Positions 11,440 through 20,892 of a stretch of DNA of 64,000 nt are shown in pieces. The notes beneath the pieces were generated by a model. That model did not search any database, was not told the DNA's origin, and saw only the letters and a program-made list of their open reading frames with translations. The DNA lies in assembly GCA_036924085.1 (NCBI GenBank), contig JAVGWX010000013.1:64623157-64687156 (forward strand), written 5' to 3'. Every line of letters begins with the position of its first letter. Positions within the stretch are counted from its first letter, which is position 1. The position numbers and the translations under genes were made by a program. The DNA comes from Ariolimax columbianus (taxonomy: Eukaryota > Mollusca > Gastropoda > Stylommatophora > Arionidae).

Positions 11440-11896
11440 GCAGTGGTGAATGCTTGGAATGTATTGCCATATGAAGTAGTTTTAGGCTGGAACAATTAAT
11501 GCTTTTAAGAATAGATTGGATGCACATAGCTTTTAGAGCTAGGAAATGTAAATGCAACTGGTTGTTTACAGACTGCATAGTTTTCTAAGCCAGTATAAAG
11601 ACATGGTCTTCTTAACTAGTATAAAGATATAGTCTTCTAAGGCAGTATAAAGACATCGTCTTATAAACCAGTATAAAGACACTGTCTTCTAAACCAGTAT
11701 AAATAAACAGCCTTCTTAACGAGTATAAAGACAGTCTTCTAAACCTGTATAAAAACATAGTCTTATAAACCAATATAAAGACACAGTCTTCTAAACCAGT
11801 ATAAAGTTTTAGTCTTCTAAACCAGTAGAAAGACATAATCGTCTAAACCAGCATAAAGAGGCAGTCTCCTCAACCTGTATAAAGACGTTAACTTAG
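11440..11896 (+). mobile_element. LINE 3' UTR expanded into a 26-bp minisatellite
   Basis: From about 11440 (ggtgaatgcttggaatg) the sequence is the reverse complement of the CR1/L2-like 3' UTRs at 5318, 15649 and 18662. The part from about 11572 to 11895 is a tandem array of about 12-13 imperfect 26-bp copies with the core cttctaaaccagtataaaga. The core is the normal single-copy end of the LINE: the minus-strand copy near 18670 has gtctttatactggtttagaa once, followed by its (TTAAC)n tail. The array ends with gtataaagacgttaactta, the usual 3' terminus. The minus-strand reading frame through it is an artefact of the repeat. Confidence 0.8.
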
Positions 11897-12498
11897 TTAC
11901 ATATTGTACATTAAATGGAGAGTATTTCTCTTTATCCCAAAAATGAAAGGTGTTCACCGCACGCTGCTGCCCATTGGTGATCATTCTTATTCAGCAAATG
12001 ATGTTAACTAGATACAAATTGTTCCTGTAACTCAACGGTTGTGTCATGTTCTGATGACCATCGCAGGCCGTGATGGCGACTATGTCAAAACAGATTTTTA
12101 TTAATCGTCTAAGGGAAAGTTGTTAGCCATTTGTGTTCTATGGTCTCCCTTGTCAAGTGAATGTCACGTACCCCTTCTCGGAATAATGTTTTTAAATGCA
12201 TAAAATACAATAACAAAGAACCAGTTATATAGAAATAGTTAAAAAACAAACACAAAAGTACATGTGATATGTGTGTCTTTCTTAACAATTTCAATAGAAA
12301 CACAATACATTTAAAATAGAAGAAAGTTAATTTCATTATTGTTTGAATGAACGTGCTGCGTATATATGCAGAACAATCTGCAACCTGAACTAACAAGATC
12401 GTCGCCGCTGGGACTGGGAAGCCTTCTCGTTCATTAAAACAGTCCAAAATCACTGGAGAACAAATTGAGAGTGATCCACGGCCTCTCTTGAGAGACGC
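11897..12498. other. Spacer, nothing recognised
   Basis: AT-rich sequence between the minisatellite and an RTE remnant. A 272-aa ORF on the minus strand (12109-12927) crosses it, but that ORF runs antisense to the RTE fragment and resembles nothing known. Most of this spacer is deleted in unit 3. Confidence 0.5.
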
Positions 12499-12870
12499 TT
12501 GGTCGGAATCACTCTCCGTAACAAAGGCATGCAAAATTACTACAATTTGGACATAACGACGATTGTCCCTGATATGGTATTGTGTGCAGACAAGGCAAAC
12601 TATAGATGGGCAGGTCACATGTTGGAACAAAATGGTCGATGGAACACAGCGATAGTTGTCTGGTTTCCCCGAAGTAAAAAAAAAGAGACCCCGGGAAAAC
12701 ATCCATTGCGTTGGTAAAGCTCTCCTGCTTTCCGCAATGTCTGAGATGTCTGTAGTAGAATGCTTACCAACCACTGGACTTCCGTGACCCAAGGGAAGGT
12801 CCGCTGGAAACGGATAGGAAGCCCGCAGCAAGGCTGAGGAACGGGTCACAAAGATCAAGAAATGCTGACA
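12499..12870 (+). mobile_element. RTE-type LINE, C-terminal fragment
   Basis: The plus-strand frame 12499-12717 has ANYRWAGHMLEQNGRW and VVWFPRSKKKETPGKHPLRW. This matches the RWAGHV-RW-WxPRxxKRxRGRPxxRW pattern at the C-terminus of RTE-clade polyproteins. A frameshift follows, and the continuation near 12770-12830 (WTSVTQGKVRWKRIGS) fits the last helix of the same family. No RT core is present, so this is a 5'-truncated relic. The unit 2 copy is 36165-36536, and the unit 3 copy is cut by the window end. Confidence 0.65.
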
Positions 12871-13151
12871 GCGTGAAGGCTTGTTGTTTCCCTTTCTCGA
12901 AGAGGATTCAACTGTTGTGTTGTACAAACCACACGTTTGTCATGTTAGACATCTAATCGGTTTCGATTTGTTTTTCTTTTTTGCTACAAATGTCGAAAAT
13001 CCATATTTGCAGAGATATATTGTTGGAAATGGAATGAAAACTTGCATAGCTCGCTTTACAAGATGAGGCTAGTTTACTAACTGCATTGTAGATAGTCTGT
13101 TCACACAAGGACTGTGTCCACAAGCGATCTAGCCCGGTGGGTCTTACCCAC

Positions 13152-13928
13152 TTACCCACTCCCGGCACGGGAAGGTAGTGACGAAAAATAACAATACGGG
13201 ACTCTTTCGAGGCCCCGTAATTGGAATGAGTACACTTTAAACCCTTTAACGAGGATCTATTGGAGGGCAAGTCTAGTGCCAGCAGCCGCGGTAATTCCAG
13301 CTCCAATAGCGTATATTAAAGTTGTTGCAGTTAAAAAGCTCGTAGTTGGATCTCAGGCGCAGGCGGGCGGTCCGGCTAGCGCCGGTTCACTGCCCGTTGT
13401 CTCCTGCCCTACCGTCTGCCGGCTCTCTCCCACGGGTGCTCTTCGCTGAGCGTACTGGGTGGCCGGTGCGTTTACTTTGAAAAATTAGAGTGTTCAAAGC
13501 AGGCCTCGGCTGCCTGAATAATGGTGCATGGAATAATGGAATATGACCTCGGTTCTATTTTGTTGGTTTTCGGAACTGGAGGTAATGATTAACAGGGACA
13601 AAGGGGGGCATTCGTATTGCGGCGTTAGAGGTGAAATTCTTGGATCACCGCAAGACGAGCTACTGCGAAAGCATTTGTCAAGAATGTTTTCATTAATCAA
13701 GAACGAAAGTCAGAGGCGCGAAGACGATCAGATACCGTTGTAGTTCTGACCATAAACGATGCCGACTAGCGATCCGCAGGAGTTGCTTCGATGACTCTGC
13801 GGGCAGCTTCCGGGAAACCAAAGTATTTGGGTTCCGGGGGAAGTATGGTTGCAAAGCTGAAACTTAAAGGAATTAACGGAAGGGCACCACCAGGAGTGGA
13901 GCCTGCGGCTTAATTTGACTCAACACGG
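13152..13928 (+). pseudogene. 18S rRNA fragment (middle third)
   Basis: The sequence runs from ttacccactcccggcacggg through the universal gtgccagcagccgcggtaat, the V4 variable region, aaattagagtgttcaaagca, gaggtgaaattcttggatc and ggaattaacggaagggcacc, and stops at ttgactcaacacgg. This corresponds to roughly positions 450-1250 of a metazoan 18S. The 5' third and 3' third are missing, and there are substitutions at normally invariant sites (ggaattaacgg for ggaattgacgg). It is an rDNA pseudogene. The V4 stretch (gcaggcgggcggtccggc) looks molluscan. Confidence 0.9.
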
Positions 13929-13969
13929 CCAACACTGAAATGACTGACATGCCGAGACCACTTTCCTGG

Positions 13970-14230
13970 GGTGTAATATGGAACGGGTGCTGGATTAAGA
14001 CCCTCAGAAATCTGGGGATATGCCCCTGTGGCTCGGTTGGTCTGCATCCAGTGGTTGATAAAGGAATTGACGGAAGAGCACTATCAGGAGTGGAGCCTGA
14101 GGCTTAAATTGACTAAATACGCCAATAGTGTAGAATGACTGTCAAAAGAGAGAACCTTCGATGGGTCTAATAGTGAACATGTGCTGGTATTAGACCCACG
14201 GAAGACAGGTCAGTCTCCAAACTCCCAAAT
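13970..14230 (+). pseudogene. Chimeric 18S/28S junction segment, second degenerate copy
   Basis: After the 18S break a 28S-like stretch occurs at 13970-14012 (gaacgggtgctggattaaga at 13981; 28S normally has gaacgtgagctgggtttaga). Then 14059-14124 repeats the 18S piece in degenerate form (aaggaattgacggaagagca to aaatacgccaa). It is followed again by the same linker-like tgactg and a 28S-like stretch at 14165-14215 (gaacatgtgctggtattaga, gacaggtcagtc). The same 18S-to-28S join therefore occurs twice, about 191-194 bp apart. Confidence 0.75.
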
Positions 14231-14328
14231 GAAAGAGCGCCTGCTACGGTAATCTAGTCTTCACCCTGCAGAAATCGCAGGCTCAAGCAACTTGGCCATT
14301 GACAAACTAAAAGCCCTCTATTGATACG

Positions 14329-14782
14329 GTCTGGCTAATATTGAACGGGTGCTGGAAATAGACCCTCTGAAGATTTACCCTACTAATGACAGGGCTTTGC
14401 TACGGTAATCCTGCTAAGCCCGAGAGGAGCCGCAGACATTTGGTTCACGTACTAGGCGGATAAGCCAACGGTGCAAGGTGAGGGATTACGGCCGAACGCC
14501 TCTAAGCCAAAAATCCCGCCCAAAAGCAGCCCAGCACGAATGCAAAGGGAGGCTTCGATATGGTGGGGACCTGGGGGCCACGCTCCAGCCCCGCCCGGTC
14601 AAGCCGCAGAATGAGGTCTCTGCCGTCCGCTGATAAAAGCGGGCGGGAAGCCGCTCGATATTCACCCCATACGGCGATGAGGAATGAAATCATTTGTAGA
14701 AGACTTAGTTCTCGGTCAGGGTGCCCTAAGCAGTAGATCAGCTACCTCACTGCGAACTGCTGAGACTCAACCCTTGACCATG
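14329..14782 (+). pseudogene. 28S rRNA 3'-end fragment, degenerate
   Basis: It begins at ggctaatattgaacgggtgc. It then passes gatttaccctactaatgaca, ggtaatcctgctaagcccga, gagaggagccgcagacattt (the sarcin-ricin loop region) and gggattacggccgaacgcct, then a diverged expansion segment. It ends near ttgtagaagacttagttctc, cctcactgcgaactgctgag and ctcaacccttgac, which correspond to the last part of 28S (ttcgtagacgacctg, ctcgctgcgatc, cctcgac). It covers roughly the final 450 nt with many substitutions at conserved positions, so it is not functional. Confidence 0.85.
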
Positions 14783-14852
14783 AGATATGTCCGCTTCCTA
14801 GGCGGACAACATCTCCGTGCAAGACTGGGCTTGTCACCTGGTCAAATGCACT

Positions 14853-15035
14853 ATTTCGAGAGGAATCACAGGTCGCTGACATTTGGTCCACGTGCTTGGC
14901 TGATAAGCTACCATCTGAGGGATTACGGCCGAACGCCTCTCAGCCAGAATCCCGCCCAAAATCTCAGCGCCGCTAAGATGGGAGGCTACGACATGGCTGG
15001 GGCTTGTGTCCCGGCCCGATCGAGCCGCAGGAATG
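14853..15035 (+). mobile_element. 28S-derived segment bounded by direct repeats
   Basis: A second, separate copy of late 28S: atttcgagaggaatcacagg, gctgacatttggtccacgtg, gggattacggccgaacgcct at 14919 (already present at 14482), and agaatcccgcccaaaatctc. It is flanked by the direct repeat cacctggtcaaatgcact at 14835-14852 and the same sequence less one base at 15036-15052. In unit 2 both flanks are 18 bp and differ at one position. The flanks are not 28S sequence, so a target-site duplication is one reading. A tandem duplication is the alternative. Confidence 0.6.
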
Positions 15036-15052
15036 CACCTGGTAAATGCACT

Positions 15053-15648
15053 CCTTCCTCGCTCTTTGCATCTGTCTGCTATCAGTCATTCCAATGGACG
15101 CAGAAGAGATGCAGTCCAGCTGACATTGCACCTCCTGTCCTATGGTGACAAGCTCCCGGGTGGCGGGGAATGCTAGGCATACCATCACTGCAGATGAGCC
15201 GAGAAAATAAAGCTAGCAAAAAGATACCTCACTCATATGCATATGCTACGTTTCTGGCAGGACGTGACGATCCTGGGAAAAAGTCACACTGGACTGCCTC
15301 TCTTCCGGAATAGTACAAACTAGTACATAGTCCATCATATCATTGCCAAACGCTATAGACACGAGTAGGGAAGACTCGATAGTCCTGCAAGACAACTTTC
15401 CAAGAGAGACAACTCTGACCAAAAACAACTGCTGCCTTGCAGTTAGGCTGGGGACAGCCAAAGGCTAAGAAGGGCAACCCTACAGAAACGCCTGTTGAAA
15501 TCGGATGCACTGAGCCATTGGCTAACAAATTAAATCAGTGCAACGTAAATATCGCTGTAAACAGCGTACGATGAAGAAGAAGAAGAACTAAAGGACTACA
15601 GAAAAGTGCTCAAAATACAATGGATAGCAAAAAGGAAAAATGCAGATA
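15053..15648. other. Spacer with (GAA)n microsatellite
   Basis: No family was recognised. A short gaagaagaagaagaa stretch near 15572-15586 resembles the 3' tails of the RNase H-type LINEs in this window, so it may mark the end of another truncated element. Confidence 0.45.
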
Positions 15649-16572
15649 TCCTTAACTTAACTTAACGTCCTTAAACTGGTTTAGAAGACTGCAGAATCTG
15701 TATACATACAGTTTCATTTCATCACCTTGCTCTAAAAGCTATACGCATCCAATTTATTCTTAAATGCATTAACTGTCCCTCACTCCACTAACTCCCCTGG
15801 CAATGCATTCCAAGCATTCACAACTCTCTAATTAACAAAATATTTCCTAATATCGAATCTGGACCTCTCTTTAGTTAATATGTAACTATGCCCTCTTGTT
15901 CTAGTTGGTGGCTGTATTTGTTTTTTTTAAACTTGTTATAGTCTAATTTATCCATTCCTCTGATCATCTTATAAGCCTATATTAAGTTACCACAAATTCT
16001 TCTATCTTCTAGACACTGTAGGCCGGTTTTTCCTCATAACTGTAATTCTGCAATCCCACTATCAGCGTTGTCGCTCTTTTTTGTATTCTTTCCAGCATGT
16101 TTGTATCCCCTCTATGATAAGGACTCCACACCTGTACACATAACTCCAATCTAGGTCTAACTAATGCTTTATACAGTTTGACTACCACTTCCTTGCTCCT
16201 ATGTTTAATATTTATTTTTATCATACATAACATTGCATTTGCCTTTTTCATTGCTACCTGAACTTGCTCACTCACCTTACCTGTATGATCTAGTATAACT
16301 TCTAAGTCCCTTTTCTTATCTATCTTTCTAATATTGTTCTCTCCCATTCTTTAATTATGTTTCAAATTGGATCTACCCATGTGGATGATTGTACATTTAT
16401 CTACATTAAACTCCCTTTGCGAACCTACAAACCACTCTCGAATTTTATCTAAATCCGATCTCAATATATGAACATCTGCTTGAGATATAGTTAAAGATAT
16501 AGATATAATATAGATCCTACTTAATATCAAGCAAAATTGATTAGTAAACAACATCTTATCTCGAAAGCTAAA
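15649..16572 (-). mobile_element. CR1/L2-like LINE, 3' fragment
   Basis: Minus-strand 3' portion of the same broad family as 5318-7276 but a different copy. Its RT C-terminal part is at 16009-16347 (EVILDHTGKVSEQVQVAM, LYKALVRPRLELCVQVWSPY, NMLERIQKRATTLI), preceded by DLDKIREWFVGSQREFNVDK (inside 16351-16647). It ends in a 3' UTR and a (GTTAA)n tail, seen as cttaacttaacttaacgtcc near 15652. The RT catalytic domain is absent: a 5'-truncated insertion. A stop separates the two parts. Confidence 0.85.
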
Positions 16573-16575
16573 ATA

Positions 16576-17150
16576 GTTTCTTCTTCTTCTTCGTTCGTCT
16601 TCAGACCTCAGCTTCAATGATTTTAACGAAGGCAGCAGTCGACTCAAGGCTATGTACCCTTCCGTACAGCTTCTCGTGGAAGGACACTGGCTGTTGCCAA
16701 TTGTTACTTCTTTTGTCGGTATACAGCAAAATATATTCTGCCTTCATGGGGGCTGTGCCACAGGCACAAATGTCTGTAGTGCCAATCTTGATCTTGTTGT
16801 ACAGATGGCATCTGAGGCTGTTGTGACCTGTGCGTAGCCGGAAAATGATCACCTGGTCTCGCCTGGAGAGTTGATGGTAGGCATCGTTTTCTATGTGGCC
16901 AGGGTGATCCTATTTTCCATTTTGCACTGTACGTTGTCCTGATGAATGCTTTAGTTTCATTGTTTGTGATTTCTGTATCACTCTGTTTTAGCATTCCTCC
17001 CTCTCTGGCGAGCCTGTCCGTCTCCCCGTTGCCTGGAATGTCGCAGTGGGCTGGTGCCCATTGGATTGCTTTTTTTTTTAAGCACTGGGCTCTTGAGGGC
17101 CATTACACTGCTAGGTCGTCTGTGAAAATAACCACTTGCTTTGCTGTATA
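16576..17150 (-). mobile_element. RNase H-type LINE, 3' fragment (second subfamily)
   Basis: The minus strand has the RNase H end (IQWAPAHCDIPGNGETDRLA, read most clearly in unit 2), the linker with YSAKWK, and the C-terminal region IIFRLRTGHNSLRCHLYNK followed by a CACGTAPMKAE cysteine motif (16601-16852). It is similar in plan to the I/Nimb-like LINE of 8189-11208 but clearly diverged in sequence. It ends with a (GAA)n tail seen as ttcttcttcttcttcg near 16580, directly abutting the CR1/L2-like fragment. Frames are broken near 16990-17080 in unit 1; unit 2 has a longer open frame (40371-40829). Confidence 0.8.
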
Positions 17151-17181
17151 ATAGTTTGACCACATCAAACGTCCTATTGAC

Positions 17182-17365
17182 CTAGAAAGAACGATACACG
17201 AGGGTTTGGCGCTTGGAAAGCTGGGTTGAAGCAGACCGATGAAAAGATGGAAACAAGTCATCACGGAGGTCCTGACGATGACAACGATAGAGGCGATACT
17301 TCTGGCTAGAGATCAAGTTACAGATCGGCTGTTGTGAAAGTGATTTTCTGCAAATGACATGCAAC

Positions 17366-17397
<32 letters not shown>

Positions 17398-17425
17398 AAT
17401 AATGATGATAATGATGAACGTGAGC
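17182..17425 (+). mobile_element. RTE 3' end with (ATG)n tail
   Basis: The plus-strand reading gives RPMKRWKQVITEVLTMTTIE followed by AILLARDQVTDRLL and then DMQHDDDDDDD. This is the extreme C-terminus of an RTE-type polyprotein (compare MTVAEAGVLARERVSFRQTV in the full element of unit 3), followed by the (ATG)n repeat that typically ends RTE elements. The tract has about ten gat units near 17368 in unit 1 and fewer in unit 2. Only the last 70 codons or so remain. Confidence 0.75.
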
Positions 17426-18661
17426 GATTTATTGTGCTATATAATAATGATTGTTAATGGTTTACAAAAATATATGTGACTTTATTGTTGACGTAGATCT
17501 AGCAAATACTATTTTCATTTATAAACATCATTGCATAATTTCAGAAATGCCGGTTATGCTAGCAAGCAGCTAGAGGTTAGTGATATTTAAGATAATATAT
17601 GTGGGTAACTGAGACGCTAGTCCGGTCAAGCACAACACATTGTCCAGGACGTTGCGTCAGGGTCCATCCCGAACCTTGACTTTTTGCACCCAGCCAGTCC
17701 ATCCAGTCGAGTATTCTGTAAATCCGGGTTGTGGATGGGTGGGAAGATGGGAACTGCATATTCGCAGTCAGTGAAAGCAGAGAAAGTTTGCTTCGCGAGA
17801 CGGTGATCATGATTGTCAGCAAATCCATGTACCTCAGCCGCTTTATTGCTCAGCAAGGTGTCCCGCAACTGACGCAGCTTTTTGACTGTAGTTTAGCTTG
17901 TCAACGGACCTACGCTCTCTGCTCGCCCGTCGTCACAGGACTCGACTGTGTTAGTACTGGATACATGAAAAGAGAATGACTTGCGCGATGAATTTCCTTT
18001 AAGTGAGAAAGGGTTGCGCAGTTTGTCGACCACACTCTCTCCCTCGAGTCCAACTTTAACCAGTGGCAAGACAAGTCAGGACGACTGGATATGAGCTCGG
18101 GTGCAGTGGTTGACCACGGATACTCAAGTGCCTGGCCGTGTTCTGTGCGGTCCACACTGATCAGCACATTTGCATTCCGTTCTCTGGACAATATTCTGCT
18201 ACTTAAGCCATATCAGGGCTTGGTGGTTCAAGATTGAGAACGAACGACCCTGGTGTATGAACACTTCTATAAAAGCTTAACACATGCAATTCCAAATTCA
18301 TATCTTTTCTATCGTTATCGCTGCTTGTTTCAAATCTATCAATAACATGACATCCCATAGTGTATCCGGGGTCCCTTACTGAGAATGGTAGAATATAACC
18401 GTCACAGAATACTGTCACATTAGATCAAGGGCAAACAATCTTAAGGTGAGCGATGTATGTATTTCTCCTGAGTGGCCAAAACATTAATTGCATGTTGAAA
18501 GCGAGGACTAAGAGTTGTCCATGGATGTGGCAATCTCAAAATGTACAAATTATCGCTACACTACTGCAAATAACTAGAAAAAGTCTTTCCTAAAAGCTGG
18601 TTATGGTAAGTCAAATACAATGTTGGACTTGTGCTTTGACAAAAAGAGATGAGTAATCTTG
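17426..18661. other. Spacer with unidentified ORFs
   Basis: No recognised family. Several 60-93-aa ORFs on both strands overlap each other (for example 17626-17868 minus and 17731-17979 plus) and none has a known motif. Unit 2 has an extra 17 bp near 41318-41334 and lacks a stretch near 18093, so reading frames are not maintained between copies. Confidence 0.5.
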
Positions 18662-18905
18662 ATTTAACTTAACTTAACGTCTTTATACTGGTTTAGAAGA
18701 CTATGCAGAGTCTGTACGCAACCAGTTTCAATAAGCTATGCGCATCCAATGTATTCTTAAATGCATCAACTGCCTCTGCTTCCATCACTTCCTGTGGAAA
18801 TGCATTCCAAGCATTCACCCCTCTCTGACTAAAGAAATATTTCCAAATATCCAATCTTGACCTTTCTTTATATAATTTGAAGCTATGCCTTTTTGTTCTG
18901 ATTTG
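18662..18905 (-). mobile_element. CR1/L2-like LINE 3' UTR fragment
   Basis: The (TTAAC)n tail (taacttaacttaacgtcttt near 18665) is followed by tactggtttagaagactatg and the UTR segment atgcattccaagcattcacc. These are shared with the fragments at 5318, 15649 and, in reverse, 11440. No coding sequence is included. Unit 1 lacks 17 bp present in unit 2 near 42396-42412. Confidence 0.8.
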
Positions 18906-19099
18906 ATTGATTGAACTCCATGCATGTATTGAAAGGCGTGACTAAAGAGAGTTGTGCATGAGGATAGCAGCCTCATCATGCAAGTAAACTGTTACATAAA
19001 CTCCTACTGCAAGATCATGCAAAGCTTTTTGCTGGTCATCTTGATGGAGGTTGAATGTACTTGTACTGATGTGCTTCGGTTGGCGCGAAAAATGTCAAG

Positions 19100-19290
19100 A
19101 AAAGAGATCTTCCTTGTTCATCTGCAGACCTCGAATTCAATTACTCTAACGAAGGCAGCAGTCAACTTGAGGGTCCGAGCACTTCTGTACAGCTACTCGT
19201 GGAAGGACACTGGTTGTTGACAAACGCTACTTCTTGTCGGTAAACGATGGGCAGGGCTGCAAAATGTGTTCTGATGTCATGGGGGATGTG
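19100..19290 (-). mobile_element. RNase H-type LINE, extreme 3' fragment
   Basis: Similar to 16600-16780 on the minus strand: ctcgtggaaggacactggtt, gaaggcagcagtcaacttga and catgggggatgtgcc all have counterparts there. It is a short, frame-broken relic of the C-terminal region of the second RNase H-LINE subfamily. Confidence 0.65.
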
Positions 19291-19849
19291 CCGAGAAGAT
19301 AGATGGCCAGCTAGAGTCGTTGCCTTGTGTTTTAAGTTAAGTCAGGTAATCCTCATTCTTAACCATTGTCTTTCGTGTTGATCGTCCACGACAACGGTTG
19401 ATGAGTCTCGGGCAGCGTGGAGGAAGACGGAGTATAATCGAAATGTCTCAGCGAGGTGTTCCGCGGGAGACTCCATTAGTGGTGAGGTCTTGTATTTCGT
19501 ATAGTGTAAAGTGCAGAATCTGCAACAAAAGAAATAGTATTTGTAAGATTCTGTGTTTATATTAATCTTAGTCTTAGTAGACCTGTAAGTCTACAAGGGA
19601 AGATGACCCTGTGGTGGTCCCAGCTGTGGTTTGAGCTGGATAAAGGAGGGATGAGGATTTCCTGCTTAGCGTGTTAGGCTCGAGCAGCTTATTACTACGC
19701 TGTGTTAAGACAAGTGCCAAGAAGTTTGGTTAATAGATCTGCGAGTCCATCTTAAAAGACTCAAACACTAGACCAACTTGACACGCAGCCTGTTAGGCGC
19801 CATCTATGCTGCTCTTAACAAACCACCTAGCATGGCCGGTGTTGGTCCA
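19291..19849. other. Spacer before the satellite
   Basis: No recognised feature. The segment contains a small inverted repeat around gtagacctgtaagtctac (near 19577). The satellite starts gradually after about 19850. Confidence 0.5.
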
Positions 19850-20637
19850 GATGTTAGACTTACCCAACACATTGATGTCCTACATAGTTCCTTACTGCCA
19901 CCATGTTAACAGGCCAACACAGAGTTTGAATGTCTTACAGAGTATCTTACTATCCACATGTCAATAGGCCAAGAGAGAGCTTTAATGTGCTACAGAGTAT
20001 CTTACTATCCACATGTTATCAGGCCAACACAGAGCTTGAATGTCCTACAGAGTATCTTACTAATCCAATGTTAACAGGCCAACAGAGCTTGAATGTCCTA
20101 CAGAGTATCTTACTACCCACATGTTAGCAGGCCAACATAGAGCTTGAATGTCCTACAAAGTATCTTACTATCCACTTGTCAACAGGCAAACACATAGCTT
20201 GAATGTCCTACAGAGTATCTTACTATCCACATGTCAACAGGCCAACACAGAGCTTTAATGTCCTACATAGTATTTTACTATTCACATGCCAACAGGCAGA
20301 CACATAGCTTGAATGGCCTACAGAGTATCTTACTATCCACATGACAGCATACTTCGAAGAAGATATCTTACTGTACCTATGTCATTAGCCCGACTCTGAG
20401 CTTTGCTATCCTACATGATATTGTACTATCCACATGTTTTAATGTCATTCATAGCATTTTACAGTCTCCATGTCAACAGACCAACACCAAGCTGTAATGT
20501 CCTAATATAAAATCTTTCTTTCTAAATGTTAGTAGACCTAATATCAAGCTGTAAAGTACTACATAAAATCTTACTATGTAAATGTTAACAGACCGATGCT
20601 ATTCGCTAATATCCTACATATTATCTTACTGTCACCA

Positions 20638-20892
20638 GGATGAGGGTGTGGCCTAGTGGTTAAGATGGCACGGCTCAACTCAAAACCCAAAGGTGGTGGG
20701 TTCAAACCCCATAACAGCGACGTTACCCCGGTAAAGCGAAACCTTAGAAAATGCAAGAAGACGCAGACCATTACAAAAAATGCATGCTGAAGTTGGATGC
20801 ACTTAGCCGACAGGCGCAAAATAAAAACCACAGTACAATGTACACCACCTTGGGAATTAGAGAAATAAGGCGAACTAAAAAAAGAAAAAAAA
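20638..20892 (+). mobile_element. tRNA-derived SINE with 10-bp TSD
   Basis: A 255-bp insertion in the satellite, flanked by the direct repeat actgtcacca at 20628-20637 and 20893-20902. It has a Pol III A box tggcctagtgg (20649-20659) and a B box ggttcaaaccc (20699-20709), as in tRNA-derived SINEs, then a body of about 170 bp and an A-rich tail (aaaaaaagaaaaaaaaa). The tRNA part cannot fold as a functional tRNA as far as I can see, and the body continues past it, so it is not a tRNA gene. The family name is not assigned. Confidence 0.85.

Noticed and set aside
11612..11836. Repetitive YTGLEDCVFILVYK-type ORF on the minus strand
   Set aside because: It is the antisense reading of the 26-bp minisatellite derived from a LINE 3' end.
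12109..12927. 272-aa ORF on the minus strand, also in unit 2 (35775-36593)
   Set aside because: It runs antisense to an RTE C-terminal fragment, resembles no family, and is broken by a 486-bp deletion in unit 3. Its conservation in units 1 and 2 only reflects the near-identity of the DNA.
13152..15052. Functional rDNA unit
   Set aside because: The 18S lacks both ends, the 28S is present only as degenerate 3' pieces, 5.8S and the spacers are absent, and conserved positions are mutated.
20641..20715. tRNA gene
   Set aside because: A and B boxes are present, but the segment continues into a SINE body with an A-rich tail and target-site duplications, and no cloverleaf could be drawn with confidence.
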